Assembly: GCF_004745505.1 (NCBI RefSeq) | Contig: NZ_RKLX01000001.1 | Location: forward strand, 124,001-188,000 | Length of the DNA stretch: 64,000 nucleotides | DNA from: Levilactobacillus suantsaiihabitans | GTDB lineage: Bacteria; Bacillota; Bacilli; Lactobacillales; Lactobacillaceae | Direction: 5' to 3' | Part shown: positions 26,296 to 34,907 of the stretch, piece after piece | Position numbering within the stretch: position 1 is the stretch's first letter | Layout of the letters: the number at the start of each line of letters is the position of its first letter | Made by a program: the position numbers and the translations under genes | The notes under the pieces: generated by a model | Seen by the model: only the letters and a program-made list of their open reading frames with translations | Databases searched by the model: none | What the model was told of the DNA's origin: nothing

Positions 26296-26754
26296 CTAGC
26301 GAATCACAATGACCGACACGTCCGCCTTCTTGCCTAACCGCAAGCCAATGGCTCCGGGCTTACCGTGGCTGGCAAAGTCAACATCGGCCCCACACACGAT
26401 CAGGTCGGGTTGGAAGTCGGGCACGATCTTTTGCAAGATCACGTCGTCCACATCTCCGCCCTCCGCGACGATGGGCCGCACTTGTTCAACGCCAAAGGCC
26501 TCGGCACGCTTGGCGTAGTCTCGAACGACCTGACGCAAGTGGTCTCGTTTTTCATTGAGCTTATCCGGCATCAGTGACTCATAAATGCTGATGTCATTGC
26601 TTTCCAAGACGGAAGCGATTCCCAGGTGAGCGCCGTAGTCCTTCGCCAGGGTCATCGCAAACCGAAAGGCCCGGGTGGTCGATGGACGGTCATCCTCATC
26701 GATCGTAATCAAAATACGTCGGAAAAACAGCGGATCATTACTTTCATCTGCCAT
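26296..26754 (-). CDS. Universal stress protein (UspA family)
   Basis: 152 residues: FRRILITIDEDDRPS at the N-terminus, a mid-protein VRPIVAEGGDVDDVIL, DLIVCGADVDF and the C-terminal GLRLGKKADVSVIVIR. The usual ATP-binding G-2x-G-9x-G(S/T) pattern is only partly kept. Cytoplasmic stress protein of unknown precise task. The ATG at 26754 is used; GGAGGG lies 13 bases upstream, somewhat far. Confidence 0.9.
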   Translation of the reverse strand: MADESNDPLFFRRILITIDEDDRPSTTRAFRFAMTLAKDYGAHLGIASVLESNDISIYESLMPDKLNEKRDHLRQVVRDYAKRAEAFGVEQVRPIVAEGGDVDDVILQKIVPDFQPDLIVCGADVDFASHGKPGAIGLRLGKKADVSVIVIR

Positions 26755-26914
26755 AATTAATTTAATTCCCTCCAATGGATGATTCGGCCCTCATTGTATC
26801 ATATTTGCGGGAAAAACTGGGGAAGAATCTTTTGGTTTTTACCGCGGGTTACCGGTAATGGGAAGTGGCTGGCGGGACAGGGCTTACTTTCCCCCAATAT
26901 CCATTTTACCCAAA

Positions 26915-26944
26915 TAAAAAGGCCAGGACACACGGTCCCAGCCT
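26915..26944 (-). terminator. Terminator after the BCCT gene
   Basis: On minus AGGCTGGGACC pairs with GTCCTGGCCT, followed by TTTTTATTTG. Confidence 0.85.
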
Positions 26945-26961
26945 CAATCAAGTTCAATTTA

Positions 26962-28575
26962 TTAGTTTGCGTGGTCTGGTGACAAGATCATTGGTCCCCG
27001 GACGGCACGCGGTAATTCGACGGTGATGCGCCGAACCACAACGGGTTGTGGAACGACCACCGGTGCTGGCTTGGGTTTGGCCGCCAGCATGTGCCAGATG
27101 GAATGCAACAATAAGATGCAGACGAACATCAGCGGGAATCCGGCAATCGTCGAGACAGTTTGCACAGTCTTGAAGCCCCCGACCATCACGATTCCAAAGG
27201 AGAAGATGATGAAGACGATGACCCAGATCATCCGGTTCCAGCGACTTGGTTCTTGCCCATCATCCAGGTGCAGACTCGTAAAGGACGACACGATGAAGGC
27301 GGACGACGAAATCGTCGTGGCCAAGAAGATGAAACAAGAGATACAGTACAAAGCCAAGATGATCATCTTAAACGGCAACGTCGCAATCACCGTGGCCACC
27401 ACGGCGGCTTGGCCTTGCGTATTTAAGATGTGGACCAAGTTAACGGCCCCGGTCCGTTGGAGCCACAAGGAGTACCCGCCAAAGATGGCGTAGAAACTCA
27501 TGCACCCCAAGGCCCCGTACGTCAGCATGCCGACTAAGACCTGCCGAATCGTCCGGCCCTTAGAGATACGGGCGATAAACAGCCCCATTACGGGCATGTA
27601 AGACAGCCACCAGCCCCAGTAGAAAATGGTTTCCTGCTGAGCGGTACTGTCCCCACCGTTAGGCAAGGTGTTGGTCGACATCGAAATAAATTTCTGGGCC
27701 ATCAACCCCAGGCTGTTCGTTTCCGAATTCAAAATGTACACGGTCGGGCCAATAATTAAAATAATGGCTAAGAGCCCCAGCGCCGTCCAAATGTGGGCGG
27801 AACTCAAGCGGTTGATACCGCCATTTAACCCATGGAAAACTGTGACCGCAAATAAAATAAACAGGATGATGAAGAGCTCGATCTTTAGCATCAAGTTATC
27901 TTGCACACCCGTAAGTCGGCTCAAGACTTTGGAAATGATCGGAATTTCCATTCCAACGGACGACCCAATGCCGCCCATAATACCAAAGACGACCAAGAAG
28001 TCAACGACGTGCCGGGCAATCACCTTGCCACGGCTGTCGCCTTGCAGGCTGGTGATGGCGGCGCTGACGCGTTGGACCTTGGCGTGCTTCACGTAAAGCA
28101 CGTACGCAATCGCAATCGTCGCGGGCGCAAACATCATCCAGGCCATGGGCCCCCAGTTGAACTGCCCCAACATGTGAGCTGCCCCATAGGCGTTGCTCGA
28201 AAATGGCTTAAAGCCAAACGCCGGGTGTTGGACGTAACGCAGCGGATCGACGATGGACAGCATCAAGATGCTGGCGTCGATGGCCGTTGCGAAGACCATG
28301 CTCCCCCACTGGAAGTTGCTGTAGTGGGGTTTGTCTTCGGGGTCACCTAACTTTACCTTACCAAACTTACCGAATGCCAGATACATAAAAAATAAAAAGT
28401 TGACGACGTACACCATCAAATAGGCCCATGACATGCGAGTATCAATCCAGTTCAACAATGAACTGAGCGTGGCCTGTAACTGGCCACCGCCTAAAATAAA
28501 TAGCAATGACGCGAGTATAAATAAAACGATGGTTGGTACGAATACTAACTTATCAATATTTTTACGCGCTAAAAT
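26962..28575 (-). CDS. BCCT-family transporter (betaine/carnitine/choline)
   Basis: About 537 residues with 12 membrane segments and the BCCT signature FYWGWWLSYMPVMGLFIARI followed by SKGRTIR. Such carriers import betaine, carnitine or choline for osmoprotection. The frame continues upstream of the first TTG (28506) and encodes ARKNIDKLVFVPTIVLF, a normal first membrane segment. Between an in-frame stop at 28588 and that TTG there is no ATG, GTG or TTG; ATT at 28575 lies 7 bases after GGAGG and is the best start. A hairpin lies in the leader. Confidence 0.88.
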   Translation of the reverse strand: MLARKNIDKLVFVPTIVLFILASLLFILGGGQLQATLSSLLNWIDTRMSWAYLMVYVVNFLFFMYLAFGKFGKVKLGDPEDKPHYSNFQWGSMVFATAIDASILMLSIVDPLRYVQHPAFGFKPFSSNAYGAAHMLGQFNWGPMAWMMFAPATIAIAYVLYVKHAKVQRVSAAITSLQGDSRGKVIARHVVDFLVVFGIMGGIGSSVGMEIPIISKVLSRLTGVQDNLMLKIELFIILFILFAVTVFHGLNGGINRLSSAHIWTALGLLAIILIIGPTVYILNSETNSLGLMAQKFISMSTNTLPNGGDSTAQQETIFYWGWWLSYMPVMGLFIARISKGRTIRQVLVGMLTYGALGCMSFYAIFGGYSLWLQRTGAVNLVHILNTQGQAAVVATVIATLPFKMIILALYCISCFIFLATTISSSAFIVSSFTSLHLDDGQEPSRWNRMIWVIVFIIFSFGIVMVGGFKTVQTVSTIAGFPLMFVCILLLHSIWHMLAAKPKPAPVVVPQPVVVRRITVELPRAVRGPMILSPDHAN

Positions 28576-28643
28576 AAATAATCCTCCTCATTTGTTTCCT
28601 GCAGGCCAAGCCTCCAGCGGATGGTACTTCAATTAGATTGTAC

Positions 28644-28694
28644 GAAAAAAGCGCGTTTCCAGGGTCGTTATCCGAGCTACCTGTACAGCGCGCT
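28644..28694 (-). terminator. Hairpin with T-run between maltose acetyltransferase and BCCT genes
   Basis: AGCGCG...CGCGCT with a long inner region and TTTTTTC tail on minus. It is either the terminator of the acetyltransferase gene or an attenuator in the BCCT leader. The remainder of 28576-28887 shows no gene. Confidence 0.55.
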
Positions 28695-28887
28695 ACCGTT
28701 AAATACAAATTGCTTTCGAAAATCTTCTTAAAGCGATATCCAAAATCTATTATACGCGGTCATTTAAATTAGTAAAATCTTGCTGGACGATAAGTTTTTT
28801 CTGTCTAAAATAAACCGGTTACAAGCCACGTCATGTTAGTAATCTAAGAATTTGATTAGAATTTAGAATTGGGACCCAAACCGGGGG

Positions 28888-29496
28888 TTACTTCCCCAGT
28901 TGATCCGGCCATTTGGCCCGAGCCGCCGCATCGCCAGTCGCACTATTATCAATTTCCTTGATCACGCGCGCCGGATTCCCGGCAATCACCACGTTGTCGC
29001 CAAAGGACTTGGTCACCACGGACCCCGCACCGACGACCACGTTGTTGCCCAACGTGACCCCCGGTAAGATGGTCACACGACCGCCCAACCAAGCATTATC
29101 GCCAATGGTGATGGGAGCGCCCATTTCCACATCATTGCTGCGTGCCATGGCGTTCAACGGGTGGACCGGCGTGTACAGGCCGATGTTGGGGCCGAAGTAG
29201 CAGTGACTGCCAATCGTGATGGGACAGGTGTCCAAAAAGGTCATATCGTAGTTGCCATAGAAGTGGTCACCGATGTGAATGTTCCAGCCGTAATCGAACA
29301 TGAAGCTGGCTTCAACGAAGAAATCATCGCCGGTATCCGCCAGCAATTTCTTGTAGGCGGCGTTGCGGGCCCGGTTATCCGTCAGTTGGTTTGCCGCCTG
29401 TAACGACTTGCGGGCCAAGATGCGCCGGTCGATCAGTTCCTGGTCAAATTGTTGGTAGGGTTGCCCGGCTGTCATTTTTTCTCGTTCTGTTGTCAT
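28888..29496 (-). CDS. maa: Maltose/galactoside O-acetyltransferase family
   Basis: About 203 residues. N-terminal Mac domain ([18 protein letters not shown] ... [10 protein letters not shown]), then a left-handed beta-helix of hexapeptide repeats with [30 protein letters not shown] (catalytic His) and [16 protein letters not shown]. It acetylates sugars with acetyl-CoA, a proposed detoxification step. The ATG at 29496 is my choice though GAGGAG is 15 bases away; a second ATG eight codons in is possible. Element A copy 2 lies upstream. Confidence 0.9.
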   Translation of the reverse strand: MTTEREKMTAGQPYQQFDQELIDRRILARKSLQAANQLTDNRARNAAYKKLLADTGDDFFVEASFMFDYGWNIHIGDHFYGNYDMTFLDTCPITIGSHCYFGPNIGLYTPVHPLNAMARSNDVEMGAPITIGDNAWLGGRVTILPGVTLGNNVVVGAGSVVTKSFGDNVVIAGNPARVIKEIDNSATGDAAARAKWPDQLGK

Positions 29497-29573
29497 GATG
29501 TTATCAATCACTCCTCTTGGTTTTATGATACCACTGTTGGTAACGGGGCGACAAAAGGTCAATTATACTGGTC

Positions 29574-29770
29574 AAACCAGATGCCTGCGTCAGGCAGGGG
29601 TTCCGCCTGCTCTGGGGAACACCTCCAGCCTGAAAAACGGGCTTCCGGTTCGCTTGAAAGCCTGGCAAGACCCGCCAGTCTCCCAAGTCGTCCCACGCTG
29701 TAGGCTGAGAAAGAACCTCAGCCAACACCGTCGACACAGCTGGCTCCACCCCTGCCTGCCTCCGGCGAGA
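29574..29770 (+). repeat. Element A, copy 2 (plus orientation)
   Basis: AAACCAG to TCCGGCGAG, 197 bases. Terminal helix GGCAGGGG/CCCCTGCC; inner helix CTTG+CTGGC / GCCAG+CAAG; third helix GGCTGAG/CTCAGCC. It lies in the 670-base gap upstream of the acetyltransferase gene. The rest of the gap up to 30046 contains a B-end fragment (CTGGCCGCCTACTGTTCGCC near 29904) and no supported gene. Confidence 0.83.
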
Positions 29771-30046
29771 TAGCGACTTGACCGTCATCTGGTTAAGCCA
29801 ACAGCGAACTGTCCCTTGTTCAGCACCGGTGCATCAAGTGTTTTGGTAAATATCGACACAAAGAACTCGGTGACAACCCAAAAGTTGTTCTGGTTACTGG
29901 CCGCCTACTGTTCGCCAAGTATAGCTTAACAGCAACGACCGCTGTTGATTTGCCCACTACCGCAGTCCGGTAGCCATCACCTTGAGTTGTGCAAGTTCAT
30001 CAGCAAAAGAGTCGCCCTTCACAGTAGAAAGTCGTGACTCGGCCAT

Positions 30047-30079
30047 TAAAAAAGAGCCGGAAATTTTCTTTCCGACTCC
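30047..30079 (-). terminator. Terminator after the VOC protein
   Basis: GAGTCGGAAA pairs with TTTCCGGCTC on minus, followed by TTTTTTAAT. Confidence 0.83.
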
Positions 30080-30165
30080 CCCATTACTGATTAAAGTTGC
30101 GTGATTGACTCCTGCTACGGCCCCACTGACGGCGACCATTTTACACGAGTGTTACCCAGTCAGAA

Positions 30166-30636
30166 TTAAGCTTCCGTGGTGGCTTCGCTGGGGTGGGCGG
30201 GCAATGACTGCTCGCTGAGAATCCAGGTGATGCCGTATGCATCCACGATTTGTCCCATTTTGCCGCCCAGTGATTGTTTGGCAAAGGGACTGATCACCTT
30301 AACGTCTGACTTGATCAGCCGTTGGTACAGCGCGTCTAACGCCTTGACGCTGGCGCTGTCGTCCTCATCGACTGCCAACATCAGTGAAATCAAGGTGGAC
30401 GACGTCGGTTGCCCCATCAAGGCATCCGCGCACTGAATATCCAACCCCATGATTTGAAAGCCTCCGCGCATGGTCATTTTTTCCAGGTCAACCGCGGGAT
30501 CCAAGCCGAAACGTTCGGCCTCGTCCACGGTTGGGCTGACACGGTAAGCATTCGTAGCGCCAAAGACGCTCTGATAATAATCGATCGCCTCTTTGGCATT
30601 TTCAAACTCCAGATACGGAATTAACTTTGCTTGCAT
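30166..30636 (-). CDS. VOC family (PhnB/glyoxalase-like) protein
   Basis: 156 residues: MQAKLIPYLEFENAKEAIDY at the N-terminus, LMLAVDEDD in the middle and GGKMGQIVDAYGITWIL near the C-terminus, the PhnB-like VOC pattern (typically ending GxFxDPxGxxWxL). These small beta-alpha-beta-beta-beta proteins include glyoxalases and resistance proteins; no specific activity can be named. Two adjacent ATGs follow GGGG; I take the second by spacing. Confidence 0.88.
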   Translation of the reverse strand: MQAKLIPYLEFENAKEAIDYYQSVFGATNAYRVSPTVDEAERFGLDPAVDLEKMTMRGGFQIMGLDIQCADALMGQPTSSTLISLMLAVDEDDSASVKALDALYQRLIKSDVKVISPFAKQSLGGKMGQIVDAYGITWILSEQSLPAHPSEATTEA

Positions 30637-30753
30637 CATCGGTACCCCATTCAATCCTTAATATTTGCTGGACTTAGGCTAGCCCCTAAATCCTTGGGTG
30701 CTGGTTCTCCCAATTAGATTACGTCTACAATCCCTCTAGCTAGCATTATACCC

Positions 30754-31629
30754 TTAATCATCTGTAAACGGTAGGTCGCGCAGGCTCCGCGCAATGTCAG
30801 CCACCGATTCGGCGGTCGATCGATGGGTCATCTCGCGTTGCGGTTGGTCCACCTGAGCCTTGGTGGGCTTGGGTTTGGGCGCTGCTGGAGTGGTCGTCAC
30901 GGCTTTTGTCGTCGACGTCACTCCAGATTTGGTCATGTGGTCCATCGTTTGATTGAGTAAATGATCGACGAAGACATTCCCCTGGTTGGTGGCGTGGCCC
31001 TTGGTCCAACGGTACTGGAGGTCGGCAAATTGTGGCAATAAGCGGTCCACGTCCTGCCAGAGTTCCGCGTTGACCAGGGGACCGGCACTACGCTTCCAGC
31101 CGCGGCGTTTCCACCCGGCCAGCCAACCCTTGGTCACGGCATTCAAGACGTACTGCGAATCCAGCACGAATAAGATGCTCTCCCGGGTCTGGCCCAAGTC
31201 GACCAGGTGCTGCAAGGCATTGCGAAACGCCATGATTTCCATGCGGTTGTTGGTCGCACCAAATTCACCGGCCGATCCAGTCTCCACGCGGTCGGGCAAC
31301 TCAATGCGGTAGGCCCAAGCAGCCTTGTCCGCGTCTCTGACGTGCCCGCCGGCGACATTGCCCGTGTTGCGGGACCCGCCATCGGTGTAGACGGTAATCG
31401 TCGCCTGGCTGGTCGCCGCGGGACGCGCCGTTGTCTTGGCCTGGGTCTTGCCGTGAGCGCTCGATTGGTTGCTTGCTTGCCCCTGCATAAATGCTTGAGC
31501 CGCGGCTTCAGTGGTAAAACTCTTGTATTGTGCGCCGGAATAACCGTTGACTTGCCGTTGCGTTTCCGGCCAGGTCCGGTAGATACCCGGCTGTTTGCCT
31601 TTGCGGACCGCATAGTATTTTTGTGCCAT
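30754..31629 (-). CDS. rnhA: Ribonuclease HI with N-terminal hybrid-binding domain
   Basis: 291 residues. Residues 1-50 form the viroplasmin-like RNA/DNA hybrid-binding domain (KYYAVRKGKQPGIYRTW), a linker follows, and the RNase H domain holds D83, E131, D157 and D222 (YTDGG, RMEIMAF, LDSQY, VDHLLN). It degrades RNA in RNA:DNA hybrids. A further Pro/Lys tail extends to 291. ATG start with AGGAA 5 bases upstream. Confidence 0.95.
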   Translation of the reverse strand: MAQKYYAVRKGKQPGIYRTWPETQRQVNGYSGAQYKSFTTEAAAQAFMQGQASNQSSAHGKTQAKTTARPAATSQATITVYTDGGSRNTGNVAGGHVRDADKAAWAYRIELPDRVETGSAGEFGATNNRMEIMAFRNALQHLVDLGQTRESILFVLDSQYVLNAVTKGWLAGWKRRGWKRSAGPLVNAELWQDVDRLLPQFADLQYRWTKGHATNQGNVFVDHLLNQTMDHMTKSGVTSTTKAVTTTPAAPKPKPTKAQVDQPQREMTHRSTAESVADIARSLRDLPFTDD

Positions 31630-32179
31630 CTTCGTTCCTGCTTTCATGTTTTTTGCGTAACGCTTTAATCATCAGTTGGGTGTCAGCGGCTTGGTGGAAC
31701 TGGGCCGCCCAATATGGGATGGAAACGCGATTAGCCAAGCCAGTGTCGCCTCGCTATGAGCCAACGACGCTGACGGGTTCACCGATCTCTCAGCGCCTAA
31801 TTCGGGGCGCCTGGACGTTCCCAACCACCATTTCTCCATTTGGGAGGTGGCCAATTCTATTGACCATTCGCGACATTCCCGGTTGGCTTTTCGCCCATAA
31901 ATCGGTTTAATTATTTCTCAAACTCGCCCTAGTTTACCATACTTTTTCCTGGATTTTTTAAAATCCGCCATTACCAAATTTATGAATCCGGCGCCATTGC
32001 CAGTGGGCTCGCGTCCATTTTTTTGCGAAAAAATTAAGTATCCGGAAAATCCCGAATTTATAAGGTTAAATTGTTTCCATAACTTTTAGATTATGCTAAT
32101 CTAGAAGGTGTGAAATAATGACCGGAGAACACCGTTTTTTCCTGCATTTTCTAAATTTTTGAGGGGGTTTTCGTTTTTC
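31630..32179. other. Intergenic stretch with a decayed B-type repeat
   Basis: 550 bases. Around 31705-31800, GCCCAATATGGGATGG, then GCCTCGCTATGAGCC, resembles the first half of element B in plus orientation but much diverged. The rest is AT-rich towards 32150, likely promoter DNA for the next gene. No supported gene. Confidence 0.5.
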
Positions 32180-32653
32180 ATGAAGAATCCGATCCGTGCG
32201 ACCATTATAACCGTCGACCAAGCCCGTGCCATGCTGAAAGACCAGCGTGACCAACGCGATGAACGTTTTCCAGAGCTAGCCGCCTCCGGTCAATACATCT
32301 TACCAGACTACCGGTTGACTCGTAAGCGAGAAGCCTTTAAGATTCGGCGCCATACGTTTTTGAAGAAACACTTCCGCTCCTACGTGGCGTTTGATTCCGA
32401 CAATGGCCAGACGCTGTGGATCCACAACTTTCCCAGCCTCTCTGAAGCTTGTTTCTGGTTGAACACCGGCCTGAAGCCCAACGACACGGACTCGACCAGT
32501 TCCTATCAGGAATGGAAGACCAAGCACACCGATGAGATTGAGGCCTTGAAGGAACAGCTGCGGGCCCAACACCACGAAAAGAAAAAGCCGGCCGCCGTTG
32601 CCAAACCAGCGCACGTCTCGGCCGTTAAAAAAGTTAAGCACACCAAGAAGTAA
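32180..32653 (+). CDS. Basic hypothetical protein
   Basis: 157 residues, no family recognised. The body is hydrophilic (MKNPIRATIITVDQARAML ... FRSYVAFDSDNGQTLWIH) and ends in a Lys/Ala-rich, helical, strongly basic tail, which could bind nucleic acid. GAGGGGG lies 12 bases before the ATG; an in-frame TTG seven codons upstream overlaps that site. Single gene with a terminator. Confidence 0.75.
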   Translation: MKNPIRATIITVDQARAMLKDQRDQRDERFPELAASGQYILPDYRLTRKREAFKIRRHTFLKKHFRSYVAFDSDNGQTLWIHNFPSLSEACFWLNTGLKPNDTDSTSSYQEWKTKHTDEIEALKEQLRAQHHEKKKPAAVAKPAHVSAVKKVKHTKK

Positions 32654-32657
32654 TGTC

Positions 32658-32692
32658 AACGCCGCCACTCCCGCAGTGACCGGCGTTTTTTT
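32658..32692 (+). terminator. Terminator after the basic hypothetical protein
   Basis: AACGCCG/CGGCGTT with an inner CACT/AGTG stem and TTTTTTT tail. Confidence 0.87.
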
Positions 32693-32717
32693 GCGTCCTG
32701 CAATGGTTTCCTAGGTG

Positions 32718-33165
32718 AAACCAGCCGCCTGCGTCCGCCAGGGGTTCCGCCTGCTATGGGGGACACCTCCAGCCCAAGCGCGGGCTTCCGGTTCGCTTGG
32801 AAGCCTGGCAAACCCCGCCAGTCTCCCAAGTCGCCCCACGCTGTAAGCTGAGACAAAACCTCAGCCAACACCGTCGACACAGCTGGCTCCACCCCTGGCA
32901 GCCTCCGGCAAGTTGACATCTATCAACCACACCGTGTTGGTCGGCGCCAGCAAGCGGTTAACCGACAATCATTAACGGTGCTAGGCGGAACCAGTTGCCT
33001 GTCGGAGCACGTTTCGGCCATGCGGCGTCTTTGAGACGTGGGCTTCGGCTCAAAGCGAGGCGTCGAGACCGCCCTTTGGCTCGGCCTGTCCCAGCGTTCC
33101 AACCCATATTTGGCGAACGGTAGGCGGCCAGTACGCGTTGTGCGGCGGACGCAGGCCACTGGTTT
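32718..33165. repeat. Composite A+B element with inverted ends
   Basis: Element A copy 3 (32718-32911, plus) is followed by a B copy in minus orientation (to 33118). The outer ends, AAACCAGCCGCCTGCGTCCG at 32718 and the complement of AAACCAGTGGCCTGCGTCCG ending at 33165, are inverted repeats of 22 bases with 2 differences. Total 448 bases. No transposase is encoded and I see no clear target-site duplication. Confidence 0.8.
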
Positions 33166-33173
33166 GCACAATC

Positions 33174-33209
33174 TAAAAAAGCAGACTGGCCAAGGAGCGG
33201 CAGTCTGCT
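33174..33209 (-). terminator. Terminator after codA
   Basis: AGCAGACTG/CAGTCTGCT with TTTTTTAG tail on minus. Confidence 0.87.
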
Positions 33210-33229
33210 AAGCGTGATGGTGTTTAAGT

Positions 33230-34465
33230 CTACAGATCCAGGTGAACCTGCTTCGGGTCGGTCTTGACGATGACCTTGCCGTGGTGAATCGAGTACAACA
33301 CTTCGGAGCGTTGGTTCAGCGCGTTGTAGAAGTTGTCGTTGTTCATGACGACTAAGTTAGCGGGCTTACCCACTGCGATGCCGTAGTGATCGGTCACGTG
33401 CATGGCCTTGGCCCCGTGAGTCGTGACGAATTGATACGAGTTCATGATGTCATCGTACCCCATCATTTGCGTCACGTGAATGCCCATGTGCAGGGAATCT
33501 AACATGTTGCCATCCCCCATTGGGTACCACGGGTCCTTGATGTCGTCTTCCCCGAAGGCCACGTTGACCCCGGCGGCGTTTAATTCCTTGACCCGCGTCA
33601 AGCCCCGACGCTTCGGGTAGGTGTCAAAACGCCCGCCCAAGTGGGTGTTGATCAGTGGGTTAGAAATCATGTTGATGTGGGACATTTGTAAGAGGCGCAT
33701 CAATTTGTAGGCATAGGCATTGTTGTAAGAACCCATCGCCGTGGTGTGGCTGGCAGTCACTTGGTCGCCCAACCCGGTCTCCAAGGCCAGTGTGGCCAAC
33801 GTTTCCAGGCCGCGGGAAGCTGGGTCATCGATTTCGTCACAGTGGGCGTCGACCAGCTTGCCGTACTTTTGGGCCAAGTCAACGGCGAAATGCAGGGATT
33901 CCACGCTGTATTCACGGGTGAATTCGAAATGCGGAATGGCCCCGATGACGTCGACACCTAACTTAGCGGCCTGTTCCATCAATTCCTTACCGTGAGGAAA
34001 CGACAAGATCCCCTCTTGCGGAAAGGCGACCAATTGGAGTTCGATAAAGTCCTTGACCTCGTCGCGCACCTCGATCAACGCCTTGAGCGCCGTCAAATTA
34101 GGATCGGTCACGTCCACGTGTGAACGGACGAACTGGATCCCGTTAGCGGCTTGGCGTTCCAGCGCTTGCCGGGAACGGGTCTTGACGTCTTCGATGCTCA
34201 ACGTCTTCTTGCGTTCTGACCAGATCCGGATCCCGTCAAATAGCGTCCCGGACTGGTTCCATTCGGGGTCGCCGGCCGTCATGGTACTGTCCAAATGAAC
34301 GTGCGGGTCAACGAATGGTGGTAAGATCAATTTATCCGTTGCATCAATCACCTGTTCATTGTCCTGTGGCGTTAAATGATCGGCAATGGCCGTGAATTGA
34401 CCATTTTCAATCCGAATATCTTGTGGCTGCTTTGCATTTTCGATGTGCCCTTGTTTAATTAACAT
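33230..34465 (-). CDS. codA: Cytosine deaminase (amidohydrolase)
   Basis: 411 residues, close in pattern to E. coli CodA: metal ligands H55-x-H57, H208 in AHCDEIDD with the catalytic Glu211, substrate Gln150, H240 in SHTTAMGSYN, NPLINTHLGGRFDTYPKRRG and DDIKDPWYPMG with the fourth ligand Asp near 307. It deaminates cytosine to uracil for pyrimidine salvage; related enzymes act on other pyrimidines or triazines. A small membrane protein gene lies 27 bases upstream on the same strand; no codB-type permease is seen. Confidence 0.9.
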   Translation of the reverse strand: MLIKQGHIENAKQPQDIRIENGQFTAIADHLTPQDNEQVIDATDKLILPPFVDPHVHLDSTMTAGDPEWNQSGTLFDGIRIWSERKKTLSIEDVKTRSRQALERQAANGIQFVRSHVDVTDPNLTALKALIEVRDEVKDFIELQLVAFPQEGILSFPHGKELMEQAAKLGVDVIGAIPHFEFTREYSVESLHFAVDLAQKYGKLVDAHCDEIDDPASRGLETLATLALETGLGDQVTASHTTAMGSYNNAYAYKLMRLLQMSHINMISNPLINTHLGGRFDTYPKRRGLTRVKELNAAGVNVAFGEDDIKDPWYPMGDGNMLDSLHMGIHVTQMMGYDDIMNSYQFVTTHGAKAMHVTDHYGIAVGKPANLVVMNNDNFYNALNQRSEVLYSIHHGKVIVKTDPKQVHLDL

Positions 34466-34492
34466 GCACGCTAATCCTCCTAGTCGCGATTT

Positions 34493-34789
34493 TCAATAAA
34501 ATCCTGAGATGGTCAAGCCCAGTGCTAGCAAGGACCCGTCCGTGACGATGCCCGCAACGACGGCAATGCTTGCCACCGTCGCCGGTACCAGGCCCCACTG
34601 CGGTCCCCGGCGTGCCGAGCGCACCAACCCATATAAGCTTATCACAGTTAGCGTCAATCCGAGCGCTAAAGTCAGCGGTTCGTTGGGAATTAACGCATAC
34701 AATTGGTCAAACGCCCCGGCGATGGCGACCCAACTAGCCGCCACGCCGCCGAGACTCCACCCTAAAACCGCTTTGCCCCCTGTGGTCAT
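34493..34789 (-). CDS. Small membrane protein upstream of codA
   Basis: About 98 residues with three to four hydrophobic segments (GWSLGGVAASWVAIAGAF, LTLALGLTLTVISLYGLV, ATVASIAVVAGIV, LLALGLTISGF). No family recognised. The ATG reading MTTGGKAVLG follows AGGGGTG; an ATG seven codons earlier is the alternative. It may be cotranscribed with codA, given 27 bases between them. Confidence 0.65.
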   Translation of the reverse strand: MTTGGKAVLGWSLGGVAASWVAIAGAFDQLYALIPNEPLTLALGLTLTVISLYGLVRSARRGPQWGLVPATVASIAVVAGIVTDGSLLALGLTISGFY

Positions 34790-34907
34790 GCGCCCCACAC
34801 CCCTTTTCATTTTGAGCAAACTTTCCGCGCCTTTTCAATAGCTATTTTCATCGGTTCCATGGTATGCTGAATACAATCAAGTCAAGTCATGGAGGTCCGA
34901 TCAAATA

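Noticed and set aside
29957-30139. 60-residue minus frame downstream of the VOC gene
   Set aside because: It spans the VOC terminator hairpin, lacks a ribosome binding site and resembles nothing known.
31508-31738. 76-residue minus frame overlapping the start of rnhA
   Set aside because: Mostly inside rnhA in another frame; no recognisable family or good start signal.
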